From Microbacterium dauci (GTDB lineage Bacteria > Actinomycetota > Actinomycetes > Actinomycetales > Microbacteriaceae), in NCBI RefSeq assembly GCF_030065535.1, contig NZ_JASJND010000007.1, positions 124,001 through 188,000 on the forward strand: a stretch of DNA of 64,000 nt, written 5' to 3'. The notes beneath the pieces were generated by a model. That model was not told the origin of the DNA. It saw only the letters and a list, made by a program, of their open reading frames with translations, and made no database searches. Shown in pieces: positions 19,707 through 30,132 of this stretch; the first letter of the stretch is position 1, and each line of letters opens with the position of its first letter. The translations under genes were made by a program, and so were the position numbers.

Positions 19707-20924
19707 ATGGCTCTGCGCACCCTCGATTCGCTGGGTTCGCTCGCAGGCAAGCGCGTCATCGTCCGTGTCGACTTCAACGTCCCCCTGAAGGACGGCGTCA
19801 TCACGGACGATGGCCGCGTGCGCGCGGCATTGCCCACGATCACCGCACTCGTGGGCCAGGGTGCCCGCGTGATCGCGGTCTCGCACCTCGGCCGCCCCGA
19901 CGGGGCGCCCGACGCGAAGTACAGCCTCGCGCCGGTGGCCGAGCGGCTCGCTGAACTGCTCGACGCTCCCGTCGTGTTCGCGAGTGACACCGTCGGCGCA
20001 TCGGCGCAGGAAGTCGTCGCCGGGCTCGGCGATGGCCAGGTCGCCGTGCTCGAGAACCTGCGTTTCAACGCGGGCGAGACGGCGAAGGACGACGCGGTCC
20101 GCGGCGCGTTCGCGGCCGAGCTCGCTGCGCTCGGTGACGTGCTCGTCTCGGACGGGTTCGGAGTCGTGCACCGCAAGCAGGCGTCCGTCTACGACCTCGC
20201 CGAGCTGCTGCCCTCTGCTGCGGGCCTGCTCATCGAGAAGGAGGTCGACGTCCTCGACCGCCTGACCGAGCGTCCCGAACGTCCCTACGCGGTCGTTCTC
20301 GGCGGCTCGAAGGTCAGCGACAAGCTCGGTGTCATCGAGCATCTGCTTCCTCGCGTGGACAAGATCCTCGTCGGCGGCGGCATGCTCTTCACGTTCCTTG
20401 CCGCGCAGGGTCACAAGGTCGGCAAGAGCCTCCTCGAAGAGGACCAGCTCGACACCGTCCGCGGGTACATCGCGACGGCCGCCGAGCGCGGCGTCGAGCT
20501 CGTCCTCCCTGTCGACGCCGTCATGGCGGCCGGATTCGCTGCGGATGCCGCGCACGTCGTGGCCCCCGCAGACGCGCTCGAAGACACCGAGTTCGGTGCG
20601 TCGGGCATGGGCCTCGACATCGGACCCGGGACGGCGAAGCTGTTCGCCGCCGCGATCCGCGACGCGAAGACCGTGTTCTGGAACGGTCCGATGGGCGTCT
20701 TCGAGATGGCGGCGTTCGCAGCCGGCACGAAGGACGTCGCCCAGGCCCTCACCGAGGTCGACGGTCTTTCCGTCGTCGGCGGTGGAGACTCGGCCGCTGC
20801 CGTCCGGCAGCTCGGCTTCGACGATGAGCAGTTCGGTCACATCTCGACCGGCGGAGGGGCCAGCCTCGAGTTCCTCGAAGGCAAGAAGCTGCCCGGATTG
20901 GAGATCCTCGGATGGGAAGCGTGA
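19707..20924 (+). CDS. pgk: phosphoglycerate kinase
   Basis: A 405-residue glycolytic kinase transferring the acyl phosphate of 1,3-bisphosphoglycerate to ADP. Seen: [11 protein letters not shown] with the substrate-binding Asp and Asn, [19 protein letters not shown] and the C-terminal GGGDSAAAV loop. It starts two bases after the gap stop, so the two are tightly coupled, and its end overlaps the tpiA start. Confidence 0.98.
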   Translation: MALRTLDSLGSLAGKRVIVRVDFNVPLKDGVITDDGRVRAALPTITALVGQGARVIAVSHLGRPDGAPDAKYSLAPVAERLAELLDAPVVFASDTVGASAQEVVAGLGDGQVAVLENLRFNAGETAKDDAVRGAFAAELAALGDVLVSDGFGVVHRKQASVYDLAELLPSAAGLLIEKEVDVLDRLTERPERPYAVVLGGSKVSDKLGVIEHLLPRVDKILVGGGMLFTFLAAQGHKVGKSLLEEDQLDTVRGYIATAAERGVELVLPVDAVMAAGFAADAAHVVAPADALEDTEFGASGMGLDIGPGTAKLFAAAIRDAKTVFWNGPMGVFEMAAFAAGTKDVAQALTEVDGLSVVGGGDSAAAVRQLGFDDEQFGHISTGGGASLEFLEGKKLPGLEILGWEA

Positions 20925-21703
20925 CGCGCAAGCCGCTCATCGCCGGTAACTGGAAGATGAACCTCGACCACCTGCAGGCGGTCGCGTTCGTCCAGAAGCT
21001 GCACTGGACGCTGAAGGATGCCGGCCACGAGCACGACACGGTCGAGGTCGCGGTTTTCCCGCCCTTCACCGACATCCGCACGGTGCAGACGCTCATCGAC
21101 GCGGACAAGATCCCGTTCGCCCTCGGCGGCCAGGACCTGTCCACGAAGGACTCGGGCGCGTACACGGGTGAGATCTCGGGTGCGTTCCTGAAGAAGCTCG
21201 ACGCCGGCTATGTGATCATCGGTCACTCCGAGCGTCGTGAGTACCACCACGAGTCGGACGCCGACGTAGCTGCGAAGGTCCAGGCGGCACTCCGTCACGA
21301 CCTCGTGCCCGTGATCTGCGTCGGCGAGACCCTCGAGCAGCGCGAGGAGTCCGGCCCCACCGCCGTCTCCGTCGAGCAGCTCAAGGTCGCGCTCGAGGGC
21401 GTCCCGGCGGACGCTGACGTCGTGGTCGCCTACGAGCCCGTCTGGGCAATCGGGACCGGCCAGGTCGCATCGCCCGAGCAGGCGCAGGAAGTCTGCTCGG
21501 CGCTGCGTGCGGTCGTCGCGGCGTCCCTCGGTGACGAGGCCGCGGCACGCACCCGCATCCTGTATGGCGGTTCGGTCAAGTCCGGCAACATCGCCAGCTT
21601 CATGCGCGAGCCCGACGTCGACGGCGCGCTCGTCGGTGGCGCCAGCCTGATCGCGGAGGAGTTCGCCGCGATCGTCCGTTACCAGAAGCACGTCGGCGTG
21701 TGA
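20912..21703 (+). CDS. tpiA: triosephosphate isomerase
   Basis: A 263-residue TIM barrel that interconverts dihydroxyacetone phosphate and glyceraldehyde 3-phosphate. Seen: AGNWKMN (catalytic Lys), IIGHSERRE (catalytic His), AYEPVWAIGTG (catalytic Glu) and the phosphate loop YGGSVKSGN. I use ATG 20912, which has GGAG eight bases upstream; GTG 20921 would give a 260-residue product and a 4-base overlap and is also possible. It overlaps pgk by 13 bases. Confidence 0.97.
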   Translation: MGSVTRKPLIAGNWKMNLDHLQAVAFVQKLHWTLKDAGHEHDTVEVAVFPPFTDIRTVQTLIDADKIPFALGGQDLSTKDSGAYTGEISGAFLKKLDAGYVIIGHSERREYHHESDADVAAKVQAALRHDLVPVICVGETLEQREESGPTAVSVEQLKVALEGVPADADVVVAYEPVWAIGTGQVASPEQAQEVCSALRAVVAASLGDEAAARTRILYGGSVKSGNIASFMREPDVDGALVGGASLIAEEFAAIVRYQKHVGV

Positions 21704-21748
21704 TCCGTGCGCGGCGTGACCTCGCCCGGGGTCGCGCCGCGCAGCCGG

Positions 21749-21754
21749 TATACT
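21749..21754 (+). promoter_or_regulatory. -10 hexamer for secG
   Basis: TATACT, one of the strongest -10 matches in the window, about 50 bases before secG. No clear -35. Confidence 0.55.
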
Positions 21755-21804
21755 CGAGCGTTGTGCGCTGAGCATCTCGGCGACCCGAAAGGCTTTCAAA
21801 GACT

Positions 21805-22053
21805 GTGGACATCCTTCAGCTCGTGCTGCAGGTGCTGCTGGGCATCACCAGCCTCCTGCTCACCCTCCTGATCCTCCTGCACAAGGGGCGCGGCGGCGGT
21901 CTCTCCGACATGTTCGGCGGCGGCATGAGCTCGGCGATGGGGTCCTCGGGCCTCGCCGAGCGCAACCTCAACCGGTTCACGGTCGCGCTCGCGCTGGTCT
22001 GGTTCGTCACCATTGTGGCGTTGGGCCTCATCACGAAGTTCCAGGGCCTCTAA
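21805..22053 (+). CDS. secG: preprotein translocase subunit SecG
   Basis: An 82-residue membrane protein, accessory subunit of the SecYEG channel. Two membrane helices (about residues 3-25 and 58-78) flank a Gly/Ser-rich loop with GGGLSDMFGGG, the family signature. GTG 21805 has only weak AAAGG upstream. The stop overlaps the rbpA start as TAATG. Confidence 0.95.
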   Translation: MDILQLVLQVLLGITSLLLTLLILLHKGRGGGLSDMFGGGMSSAMGSSGLAERNLNRFTVALALVWFVTIVALGLITKFQGL

Positions 22054-22409
22054 TGGCGACTGGGGGGAACGCGATCCGCGGCACCCGCGTCGGTGCCGGC
22101 CCCATGGGCGAGCAGGATCACGGGCACCACGCCGACCGCATCGCGGTGTCGTACTGGGACGCCCTCGGCAACGAGACGGTCCGCTACTTCGCGGCAGGGA
22201 TCCCCGACGAGGAGATCCCCGAGGTCATCGACTCGCCGCATTCCGGTCTTCCCGCTGGTCGTGACAAGGCGAACCCGCCCGCTGTCGCCAAGACCGAGCC
22301 CTACAAGACGCACCTCGCGTACGTGAAGGAGCGTCGGTCGGACGAAGAGGCTGACTCGATCCTCGAGGACGCGCTCAAGCAGCTTCGCGAGCGGCGCGGT
22401 CAGGACTGA
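22053..22409 (+). CDS. rbpA: RNA polymerase-binding protein RbpA, cysteine-less variant
   Basis: A 118-residue actinobacterial transcription factor that binds the principal sigma factor and RNA polymerase and stabilises open complexes. The N-terminal GGNAIRGTRVGAGPMGE and the C-terminal sigma-interaction helix (THLAYVKERRSDEEADSIL) are typical. In many relatives the core domain carries a cysteine zinc knuckle; this protein has no cysteine at all (the region reads YWDALGNETVRYF and DSPHSGLPAGRD). The fold is probably kept without metal. Translationally coupled to secG and ends at a shared terminator. Confidence 0.93.
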   Translation: MATGGNAIRGTRVGAGPMGEQDHGHHADRIAVSYWDALGNETVRYFAAGIPDEEIPEVIDSPHSGLPAGRDKANPPAVAKTEPYKTHLAYVKERRSDEEADSILEDALKQLRERRGQD

Positions 22410-22423
22410 CGCCTTCGTACTCG

Positions 22424-22456
22424 AACGCCACCTGTGTCATCGACGCAGGTGGCGTT
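22424..22456. terminator. bidirectional terminator between rbpA and pgl
   Basis: AACGCCACCTG (22424-22434) pairs perfectly with CAGGTGGCGTT (22446-22456); the 11-base loop can form a further 3-bp stem. It lies between convergent genes and serves both strands. Confidence 0.88.
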
Positions 22457-22463
22457 CTTCGTC

Positions 22464-23234
22464 TCAGAACTCCGGATCGATGAGTTCTTCGGGCACCCCA
22501 CCGGCCGCGGCGGCGTCGGTGAAGAAGACGGTCTGCTTGCGCCCCTTCGCGCCCGCGGCCGGCACCGAATGGTAGCTCGCGCCGGCGAGGGCGAGCCCGA
22601 GGGCCGAGGCCTTGTCGACGCCCGGGAGCACCAGCCACACGCGTCGTGCCGAATTCAGGACCGGGCGCGTGAGGGTGGTCCGTTCGGTCGGTGCGACCGG
22701 GGCATCGTGGACCGCCAGGACTGCGGCTTCGGTCTCACCGATCTCGGACCGGTCGGGGAAGAGTCCCGCGATGTGGCCATCCGACCCCATCCCGAGGAAG
22801 CACACCTCGAACGTCGGCCACGACGAGCCCTCCGGGGCGAATCGGGCGAGTTCGTCGCGGTAGGCGTCCGCCGCAGCATCCGGTGCGACATCGGATGCCG
22901 CGAAGGCATGGACGTTCTCGTGCGGGATATCGACGTGCGCGAGCAGCGCGTCGGTCGTGATGCCGTCATTGCGGAGCGTGGCATCCACACCGAATCGCTC
23001 GTCCGCCCACCACAGATGCACGAGCGACCAATCGACGGTCGACCGGGCTTTGTCGACGCCCGCGGCGCGGAGGACTGCGGTGACCGCCGTCCCACCGCTC
23101 ACGAGGATGTGCGTCGTCTTCCCGGCGGCGCTGCGCTTGCCGAGACGCTGGAGGAATCGTGCCGCGACGCGCGCCGCGAGCACATCGGCATCTGGGAGGA
23201 CGACGACACGCTTCTCCGCGCGCAACTGCGACAT
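22464..23234 (-). CDS. pgl: 6-phosphogluconolactonase
   Basis: A 256-residue enzyme hydrolysing 6-phosphogluconolactone in the oxidative pentose phosphate pathway. Seen: LVSGGTAV phosphate loop, HLWWADERF and LGMGSDGHIAGLFP, all diagnostic. Start ATG 23234 gives the usual N-terminus; the frame continues 45 bases upstream without similarity. Last gene of tkt-tal-zwf-opcA-pgl, seven bases after opcA. Confidence 0.96.
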   Translation of the reverse strand: MSQLRAEKRVVVLPDADVLAARVAARFLQRLGKRSAAGKTTHILVSGGTAVTAVLRAAGVDKARSTVDWSLVHLWWADERFGVDATLRNDGITTDALLAHVDIPHENVHAFAASDVAPDAAADAYRDELARFAPEGSSWPTFEVCFLGMGSDGHIAGLFPDRSEIGETEAAVLAVHDAPVAPTERTTLTRPVLNSARRVWLVLPGVDKASALGLALAGASYHSVPAAGAKGRKQTVFFTDAAAAGGVPEELIDPEF

Positions 23235-23241
23235 TCGACTC

Positions 23242-24177
23242 CTACGACTTCGTGGGAGGCTCGAGTTTCGCCCACCCATCGGTGATCACTCGACCATACA
23301 AGAGGTCGGGATCGAGCCGGCGGAGCTCCTCCGCGAGGCACTCACGGAGCGACCGCCGGGGGAGGACGATGTCGTGGGTCGGCTGCCCGCTCTGGGTGAG
23401 CGTGGCATCCGTTTCGTTCGAGCGCTCGAGGAGGATGTCGCCGGAGGCGCGCGTGAGCCGGACCGAGCGGATGCCGTGGCTCCACTCGTCTGCCGGCGCG
23501 TACCGCCACGTCACGGGGACGTCGAGCTTCAGGCGCAGCCACGCGGCGAGCAGGCCCGTCGAGGGCGAGCTGCCGGCGCCGACGACCTCGACACCCGTGA
23601 CCGGCTCGTACGGCGGCTGGTCGAGCACGGCGGCGAGCTGCTCACGCCAGTGCGTGAGACGCGTCCACGCGAGGTCGGTGTCACCCGGCTGCGAGACGGT
23701 GCCGAGCGACGAGAGCCGGTCACGGAGGAACGGTTTCGTCGAGGCATCCGTGATGCGACGCTGCGCCATGCGCCCGATGGGCGACTGTGCGGGATCGGAG
23801 GGCGGCTCCTCGGGCCACCACGCGACGACGGGTGCATCGGGTAGCAGCAGGCCGTTGACGAGGCTCTCCTGGTTGCTCGCGGCCTCGCCACGCGCGTGCA
23901 GGACGACGACCTCGCTCGCACCGGCGTCGCCGCCGACGCGGATCTGCGCGTCGAGACCGGTGGTCGCGTCGGGCTCGACGACGAGCACGATGACGCGCAT
24001 CGGATGCTCGCGCGAGGCCGCGTTGGCGGCCTCGATGGCGTCCTCGTCGAACCCGCCGGTGGAGACGATCACGAGCGTCAGCACGCGACCGAGCGCGACG
24101 GCGCCGCCCTCTTCACGCACGCTGACGAGCTTCTTGGCGACGGTGGAGACCGTCGTATCGGGCAGATCGACGATCAC
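23242..24177 (-). CDS. opcA: glucose-6-phosphate dehydrogenase assembly protein OpcA
   Basis: A 311-residue protein required for assembly or activity of glucose-6-phosphate dehydrogenase in cyanobacteria and actinobacteria; it has no known catalysis. Diagnostic features are LTLVIVSTG near 35, the PVVAWWPEEPP block in the middle and the C-terminal LDPDLLYGRVI. The ATG overlaps the zwf stop by four bases (ATGA), so it is translated together with its partner. Confidence 0.96.
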   Translation of the reverse strand: MIVDLPDTTVSTVAKKLVSVREEGGAVALGRVLTLVIVSTGGFDEDAIEAANAASREHPMRVIVLVVEPDATTGLDAQIRVGGDAGASEVVVLHARGEAASNQESLVNGLLLPDAPVVAWWPEEPPSDPAQSPIGRMAQRRITDASTKPFLRDRLSSLGTVSQPGDTDLAWTRLTHWREQLAAVLDQPPYEPVTGVEVVGAGSSPSTGLLAAWLRLKLDVPVTWRYAPADEWSHGIRSVRLTRASGDILLERSNETDATLTQSGQPTHDIVLPRRSLRECLAEELRRLDPDLLYGRVITDGWAKLEPPTKS

Positions 24178-25721
24178 GGGCGCCTCCAGACGCGGCCGTC
24201 ACGGGCCAAGAGCTCATCGGCGGACGGGGGACCCCACGAACCGGGGGAGTACTGCTCGAGCGGTTCGTCCTGCTCAGCCCAGTACTCCTCGACGGGGTCG
24301 AGGATGCGCCACGAGAGTTCGACCTCTTCGTGACGGGGGAACAGTGGCGGGTCGCCCAGCAGCACGTCGAGGATGAGGCGTTCATACGCCTCGGGGCTCG
24401 ACTCGGTGAACGCGTGGCCGTAGCCGAAGTCCATCGTGACGTCGCGGACCTCGTTGCCGGCGCCAGGGACCTTCGAGCCGAACCGCAGGGTGACGCCCTC
24501 GTCGGGCTGAATGCGGATCACAAGCGCGTTCTGCCCCAGCTGGAGTGCCTGGCTCCGCAGGAACAGCAGCGGCGGCGTGTGCTTGAACACGACGGCGATC
24601 TCGGTGACGCGGCGGCCGAGGCGCTTGCCCGTCCGCAGGTAGAACGGCACGCCGTTCCAGCGTCGGGTCGCGATCTCGAGCTTGATGGCCGCATACGTCT
24701 CTGTGGTGGATGCCGGGTCCATGCCGTCTTCGTCGAGGAAGCCGGTGACCTTCTCGCCACCCTGCCAACCGCCCGCGTACTGACCGCGAGCAGTCGCCGT
24801 GGACAGATCGTCGGGCAGCTTGACTGCCGCGAGCACCTTCTCCTTCTCGGCGCGCAGGTGCTCCGCGTCGAGGGAGATGGGCTCCTCCATCGCGGTGAGC
24901 GCGAGGAGCTGGAGCAGGTGGTTCTGGATGACGTCGCGCGCGGCGCCGATGCCGTCGTAGTACCCGGCACGTCCACCGACGCCGATGTCCTCGGCCATGG
25001 TGATCTGCACGTGGTCGACGTAGTTCGCGTTCCACAGCGGCTCGTACAGCTCGTTCGCGAAGCGCAGCGCCAGGATGTTCTGGACCGTCTCCTTGCCGAG
25101 GTAGTGGTCGATGCGGAAGATCGCGTCGGCGGGGAAGGCGACTTCGAGCGCTTCGTTCAGCTCCCGCGCGGTCTGCAGGTCACTACCGAACGGCTTCTCG
25201 ATGACGACGCGGCGCCAGCGATCGCTGTCGGCGGTGTCGTCGACGAGCCCGGAGTCGCGCAGCTGACGCGCAACGATCGGGAAGTCCTTCGGCGGGATCG
25301 ACAGGTAGTACGCATGGTTGCCCATCGTGCCGCGCTCGACGTCGAGTAGCTCGACGGTCTCGCGCAGGCGAGCGAACGACGCGGGGTCGTCGAATTCGCC
25401 CTGGACGAACCGGATGCCCTGCAGCAGCTGGTTCCAGGTCTCTTCGCGGAACGGCGTGCGCGCGTGCTTCTGCACGGCTTCGTACACGACATTCGCGAAG
25501 TCCTGGTCCTCCCAGTCGCGGCGTGCGAACCCGACGAGCGCGAAGCCCGGCGGGAGCAGGCCGCGGTTGGCGAGGTCGTAGACCGCGGGCATGAGCTTCT
25601 TGCGCGACAGGTCGCCGGTCACGCCGAAGATGACGAGCGCGCTCGGACCGGCGATGCGGTTGAGGCGACGGTCGTCGGGGTCGCGCAGCGGGTTGACCCC
25701 GCGGGAGATCTCTGCAGCCAT
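24174..25721 (-). CDS. zwf: glucose-6-phosphate 1-dehydrogenase
   Basis: A 515-residue enzyme oxidising glucose 6-phosphate and making NADPH. Seen: N-terminal FGVTGDLSRKKL coenzyme loop, active-site RIDHYLGKETVQN, and the C-terminal PDEGVTLRFGSKVPG. ATG 25721 gives MAAEISRGVNPLRDP; the upstream extension of the frame has no similarity. It starts two bases after tal and overlaps opcA by four. Confidence 0.98.
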   Translation of the reverse strand: MAAEISRGVNPLRDPDDRRLNRIAGPSALVIFGVTGDLSRKKLMPAVYDLANRGLLPPGFALVGFARRDWEDQDFANVVYEAVQKHARTPFREETWNQLLQGIRFVQGEFDDPASFARLRETVELLDVERGTMGNHAYYLSIPPKDFPIVARQLRDSGLVDDTADSDRWRRVVIEKPFGSDLQTARELNEALEVAFPADAIFRIDHYLGKETVQNILALRFANELYEPLWNANYVDHVQITMAEDIGVGGRAGYYDGIGAARDVIQNHLLQLLALTAMEEPISLDAEHLRAEKEKVLAAVKLPDDLSTATARGQYAGGWQGGEKVTGFLDEDGMDPASTTETYAAIKLEIATRRWNGVPFYLRTGKRLGRRVTEIAVVFKHTPPLLFLRSQALQLGQNALVIRIQPDEGVTLRFGSKVPGAGNEVRDVTMDFGYGHAFTESSPEAYERLILDVLLGDPPLFPRHEEVELSWRILDPVEEYWAEQDEPLEQYSPGSWGPPSADELLARDGRVWRRP

Positions 25722-25723
25722 CG

Positions 25724-26836
25724 TCAGTGCGCGGCGCTCAGCGCCGTGCGGACGGTGCCCTGGAGGTCGTGCCACGACGCGATGAACTTCTCGACGCCCT
25801 CGTCCTCGAGCAGCTGCGTGACGTCGACGAGGTCGATGCCAGCCTCGGCCAGGTCGGCGAAGACCTGGTGCGCCGCGGCGTACGCACCCGTGATCGTGTC
25901 ACCGGTCACGACGGCGTGGTCGAACGTCGCCTCGAGCGTCTTCTCGGGCATCGTGTTGACGGTGCCGGGCGCCACGAGCTCGGTCACGTAGAGCGTGTCG
26001 GGCAGCGACGGGTCCTTGACGCCCGTCGAGGCCCACAGTGGTCGCTGCACGTTCGCGCCGGCGGCGATCAGTTCGATCGCGCGCGGCTCGGCGAACGTCT
26101 GCTCGAACAGCTCGTAGGCCAGGCGCGCGTTCGCGAGGCCGGCCTTGCTCTTGAGTGCGGTCGCAGCCGAGGTGCCGATCGCGTCGAGGCGCTTGTCGAC
26201 CTCGGTGTCCACGCGGGACACGAAGAACGAGGCGACCGAGTGGATCGTCGCGATGTCGTGTCCGTTCGCTGCTGCCTGGCGGATGCCGGTGAGGTAGGCA
26301 TCGATGACGGCCGCGTAGCGCTCGAGCGAGAAGATCAGGGTCACGTTGACCGAGATGCCCTCCGCGAGCACCGCGCTGATGGCCGGAAGGCCCGCGAGCG
26401 TCGCGGGGATCTTGATCAGCGTGTTGGGACGGTCGACCTTCGCCCACAGTTCCTTGGCCTGCGTGACCGTCGCGTCGGTGTCGTGCGCGAGATCAGGGGA
26501 GACCTCGATCGACACGCGCCCGTCGACGCCGCCGGTGCTCTCGTAGAGCGGACGGAACAGGTCTGCGGCATCCCGCACATCCGACGTGGTGAGCTCGAAG
26601 ATCGCCGTGTCGACGTCGGCGCCGTTCGCCGCGAGCGCGGCGAGGGGAGCGTCGTACGAGTCGTCGTTCGTGTTGCCGATCGCCGCCTGGAAGATCGACG
26701 GGTTCGTGGTCACGCCGACGATGTCGCGGGTCTCGATGAGCTCGGCGAGGTTGCCGGAGTCGATGCGCTTCCGGGAGAGGTCGTCGAGCCAGATGCTGAC
26801 GCCCGCGGCGGAGAGGTCCTTGGTGGGGGTGGTCAT
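25724..26836 (-). CDS. tal: transaldolase
   Basis: A 370-residue enzyme of the non-oxidative pentose phosphate branch moving dihydroxyacetone units. The Schiff-base lysine lies in TLIKIPAT, preceded by VTTNPSIFQ; length fits the long actinobacterial/cyanobacterial transaldolase class. ATG 26836 overlaps the tkt stop by four bases. A much longer upstream frame lies antisense-like within tkt and is not coding. Confidence 0.97.
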   Translation of the reverse strand: MTTPTKDLSAAGVSIWLDDLSRKRIDSGNLAELIETRDIVGVTTNPSIFQAAIGNTNDDSYDAPLAALAANGADVDTAIFELTTSDVRDAADLFRPLYESTGGVDGRVSIEVSPDLAHDTDATVTQAKELWAKVDRPNTLIKIPATLAGLPAISAVLAEGISVNVTLIFSLERYAAVIDAYLTGIRQAAANGHDIATIHSVASFFVSRVDTEVDKRLDAIGTSAATALKSKAGLANARLAYELFEQTFAEPRAIELIAAGANVQRPLWASTGVKDPSLPDTLYVTELVAPGTVNTMPEKTLEATFDHAVVTGDTITGAYAAAHQVFADLAEAGIDLVDVTQLLEDEGVEKFIASWHDLQGTVRTALSAAH

Positions 26837-28914
26837 GCGTTGGTCTCCTTGACGCTTGCGCGGGCCGCTTCCACGACCGCCTCGGCGGTGACGCCGAACT
26901 TCTCGAACAGGGTCTTGTAGTCGGCGGACGCGCCGAAGTGGTCGATGCCGACCGTGCGGCCGCGGTCGCCCACGATGCCGCGCCAGAGGCCCGTCGCACC
27001 GGCCTCGACCGAGACGCGGGCGGTGACGGCAGCGGGCAGGACGGACTCGCGGTACGCGGCATCCTGCTCGGCGAACCACTCGAGCGACGGCGCCGAGACG
27101 ACGCGTGCCCGGATGCCTTCGGCGGCGAGCGTCTCGCGGGCTGCCACGGCGAGCTGCACCTCGGATCCGGTCGCGATGAGTATCACGTCGGGCGCTCCGC
27201 CATCGGCGTCGATGAGGACGTAGGCGCCCTTCGCGACACCGTCGGTCGTCGCGAACCCGTTCTCGCCGCGGGGGAACGTGGGGATGTTCTGGCGGGTCAG
27301 GGCGATACCCGTGGGTCCGCCCGAGACGCGGCGGACGATCTCGAGCCACGCGGCCGAGGTCTCGTTCGCGTCGGCGGGGCGGACGACCGTGAAGTTCGGG
27401 ATCAGGCGGAGGGTCGCGAGCTGCTCGATCGGCTGGTGCGTCGGGCCGTCTTCGCCGAGCGCGACCGAGTCGTGCGTCCACACGAACACCGAGGGGATGT
27501 CCATAAGGGCTGCGAGACGGACGGCCGGGCGCATGTAGTCGCTGAAGATCAGGAACGTGCCACCGAACGGACGCGTCGGGCCGTGCAGCTTGATGCCGTT
27601 CACGATCGCGCCCATCGCGTGCTCGCGGATGCCGAAGTGCAGCACGCGTCCGTAGGGGTCACCCGACCACTCGTGCGTCGACCACTCTGACGGGATGAAG
27701 CTCTTCGCGTCCTTGATGGTGGTGAGGTTCGACTCGGCGAGGTCCGCCGAGCCGCCCCACAGCTCGGGGAGCTGGGCGGCGAGGGCGTTGATGACCTGAC
27801 CGGATGCCGCGCGGGTCGACACATCCTTGCCGGACTCGAACACGGGGGCCGAGAGCTCGGCGGGGAGCTCCCCGGCCTCGAGTCGGTCCAGGAGGGCCTT
27901 ACGCTCAGGGTTCGCGGTTGCCCACGCGTCGAAGCTCGTCTGCCAGTCGGCGCGTGCTTCAGCGGCGCGAGCGGCAAGGCCACGCGTGTGTGCGATCACG
28001 TCGTCGGCGACGGCGAACGTCTCGGCCGGGTCGAACCCGAGGACCTTCTTGGTCGCGGCGAGTTCGTCGCCACCGAGGGCGGAGCCGTGGATCTTGCCGG
28101 TGTTCTGCTTCCCGGGCGAGGGCCAGCCGATGATCGTCTTGAGGACGATCAGCGACGGCTTGCTGGTCTCGGCCTTCGCGGCCTCGATCGCGGCGTGGAG
28201 CGCGGCGACGTCTTCGACGTACTCGCCGGTCTGCTTCCAGTCGACCGTCTGCACCTGCCATCCGTAGGCCTCGTACCGGGCCTGCACGTCTTCGGTGAAC
28301 GCGACGTTCGTGTCGTCTTCGATCGAGATCTGGTTCGAGTCGTAGATCGCGATGAGGTTGCCGAGCTGCTGGTGGCCGGCGAGCGAGCCGGCCTCGGCGG
28401 TGACGCCCTCCTGCAGGTCACCGTCACCGGCGATGACGTACACGAAGTGGTCGAACGGGCTCGTGCCTGCAGCGGCTTCGGGGTCGAACAGACCGCGTTC
28501 GTAGCGAGCGGCGTACGCGAAGCCGACGGCCGAGGCGAGACCCTGGCCGAGCGGACCGGTCGTGATCTCGACGCCCTTGGTGTGGCCGTACTCCGGGTGC
28601 CCCGGGGTCAGCGATCCCCACGTGCGGAGCGACTTGAGGTCGTCGAGCTCGAGGCCGAACCCGCCGAGGTAGAGCTGCACGTACTGCGTGAGCGACGAGT
28701 GTCCCGCCGAAAGGATGAACCGGTCGCGACCGAGCCAGTCGACATCGGTCGGGTCGTGACGCAGCACGCGCTGGTAGAGGAGGTAGGCGGCCGGGGCGAG
28801 GCTCATCGCCGTCCCCGGGTGGCCGTTCCCGACCTTCTCCACCGCGTCCGCGGCCAGTACGCGAGCGGTGTCAACCGCACGCCGATCGATCTCGTCCCAA
28901 GCCAGCTCTGACAC
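26833..28914 (-). CDS. tkt: transketolase
   Basis: A 693-residue thiamine-diphosphate enzyme transferring two-carbon units. Seen: [18 protein letters not shown], the TPP/Mg motif beginning GDGDLQEGV, the [17 protein letters not shown] catalytic loop and the C-terminal domain. I start at GTG 28914, which has GAAAGG seven bases upstream and the standard [18 protein letters not shown]-terminus; ATG 28959 lacks a ribosome site. First gene of the operon, divergent from ctaB. Confidence 0.97.
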   Translation of the reverse strand: MSELAWDEIDRRAVDTARVLAADAVEKVGNGHPGTAMSLAPAAYLLYQRVLRHDPTDVDWLGRDRFILSAGHSSLTQYVQLYLGGFGLELDDLKSLRTWGSLTPGHPEYGHTKGVEITTGPLGQGLASAVGFAYAARYERGLFDPEAAAGTSPFDHFVYVIAGDGDLQEGVTAEAGSLAGHQQLGNLIAIYDSNQISIEDDTNVAFTEDVQARYEAYGWQVQTVDWKQTGEYVEDVAALHAAIEAAKAETSKPSLIVLKTIIGWPSPGKQNTGKIHGSALGGDELAATKKVLGFDPAETFAVADDVIAHTRGLAARAAEARADWQTSFDAWATANPERKALLDRLEAGELPAELSAPVFESGKDVSTRAASGQVINALAAQLPELWGGSADLAESNLTTIKDAKSFIPSEWSTHEWSGDPYGRVLHFGIREHAMGAIVNGIKLHGPTRPFGGTFLIFSDYMRPAVRLAALMDIPSVFVWTHDSVALGEDGPTHQPIEQLATLRLIPNFTVVRPADANETSAAWLEIVRRVSGGPTGIALTRQNIPTFPRGENGFATTDGVAKGAYVLIDADGGAPDVILIATGSEVQLAVAARETLAAEGIRARVVSAPSLEWFAEQDAAYRESVLPAAVTARVSVEAGATGLWRGIVGDRGRTVGIDHFGASADYKTLFEKFGVTAEAVVEAARASVKETNA

Positions 28915-28996
28915 CTGGTCGCCTTTCGTGAGGGAGTCGGCGCGAACGAAGGCCGTCATCAGATGAGAGGGGATCGTCCCGCGCGTCGGGACTTTC

Positions 28997-29099
28997 AGCA
29001 TATCGATTCGCGTATGCGCGCGGGGCCGTATGGACGCTGTATGACGACGTATTCGGCAATTGATTGCCAGGCTGCCCGCGATCGGTGATGCCGTAGACT
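28997..29099. promoter_or_regulatory. divergent tkt/ctaB promoter region
   Basis: Minus strand TATGCT (29002-28997) could drive tkt with a leader of about 76 bases; plus strand TAGACT (29094-29099) could drive ctaB with a short leader. The 214-base gap is AT-richer than its surroundings and holds nothing else I recognise. Confidence 0.5.
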
Positions 29100-29128
29100 C
29101 GACGCGACGATCAACAGCGGCGGGGACG

Positions 29129-30055
29129 ATGGCAATCACTGAGACCGACGGGCGCGTGCAGACGACGCCTCGAGCGTCCCTCGGCCGCACCGTCCGTGCT
29201 TACGTCCAGCTGACGAAGCCTCGAGTCCTCGAGCTCCTGCTGGTCACCACGATTCCGGTCATGTTCCTCGCCGAGGAAGGGCTTCCCGACCTCTGGCTCA
29301 TCCTCGCGACGGTGCTCGGCGGTGCGATGAGCGCCGGCTCGGCGGCATCCTTCAACATGTACCTCGACCGCGACATCGACGCGCAGATGAAGCGCACGAA
29401 GAACCGTCCGCTGGTCACCGGCGAGGTCTCGCCGCGGGGCGCGCTCACGTTCTCGTGGACGCTCGCGATCCTGTCGACGGTCTGGCTGCTCGTCACGACG
29501 AACTGGGTCGCCGCGTCGCTCAGCGCGGCCGCGATCTTCTTCTACGTCGTGATCTACACGATGCTGCTCAAGCGACGCACCGAGCAGAACATCGTCTGGG
29601 GCGGTATTGCCGGCTGTTTCCCGGTCGTCATCGGCTGGTCGGCCGTCACCGGGTCGCTGTCGTGGACGCCGCTCATCCTCTTCCTCCTCGTCTTCCTCTG
29701 GACGCCGCCGCACTACTGGCCGCTCTCGATGAAGTACAAGGGCGACTACGAAGAGGCCGACGTGCCCATGCTCGGAGCCACGCGCGACGGCGTGCAGGTG
29801 GGTCTGCAGGTCATCCTCTACGCGTGGGCGACCATCGCCAGCTCGCTGCTGCTCATCCCGGTCGCGCCCATGGGGCTCGTGTACACGGCGTCGGCGCTCG
29901 TGCTCGGCGGATGGTTCATCTTCGAGTCGCACGTGCTCTACGCCCGCGCCGTCCGTGGCGAGAAGGTGCAGCCGATGCGGGTGTTCCACGCGTCGATCAC
30001 GTACCTCACGCTGTTGTTCGTCGCGATCGCGATCGACCCGCTGCTGCCCTTCTGA
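29129..30055 (+). CDS. ctaB: protoheme IX farnesyltransferase (heme O synthase)
   Basis: A 308-residue UbiA-type membrane prenyltransferase making heme O from heme B for cytochrome oxidase. About eight to nine membrane helices; the prenyl-diphosphate site is NMYLDRDIDAQMKRTKNRP, with the second polar loop LKRRTEQNIVWGG and a later SMKYKGDYEEADVPML. ATG 29129 (MAITETDG) is chosen since the upstream frame has no similarity. Convergent with a small membrane gene, separated by a long hairpin; the next pathway enzyme ctaA lies 0.7 kb away on the other strand. Confidence 0.96.
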   Translation: MAITETDGRVQTTPRASLGRTVRAYVQLTKPRVLELLLVTTIPVMFLAEEGLPDLWLILATVLGGAMSAGSAASFNMYLDRDIDAQMKRTKNRPLVTGEVSPRGALTFSWTLAILSTVWLLVTTNWVAASLSAAAIFFYVVIYTMLLKRRTEQNIVWGGIAGCFPVVIGWSAVTGSLSWTPLILFLLVFLWTPPHYWPLSMKYKGDYEEADVPMLGATRDGVQVGLQVILYAWATIASSLLLIPVAPMGLVYTASALVLGGWFIFESHVLYARAVRGEKVQPMRVFHASITYLTLLFVAIAIDPLLPF

Positions 30056-30132
30056 GGGGCTGATTCCCTGCGCTGAGCTGGGCTCGGCCGTCCGCCGCGT
30101 TGCGGCATCCGTTGTCGTCCGGGCTGAAACGA

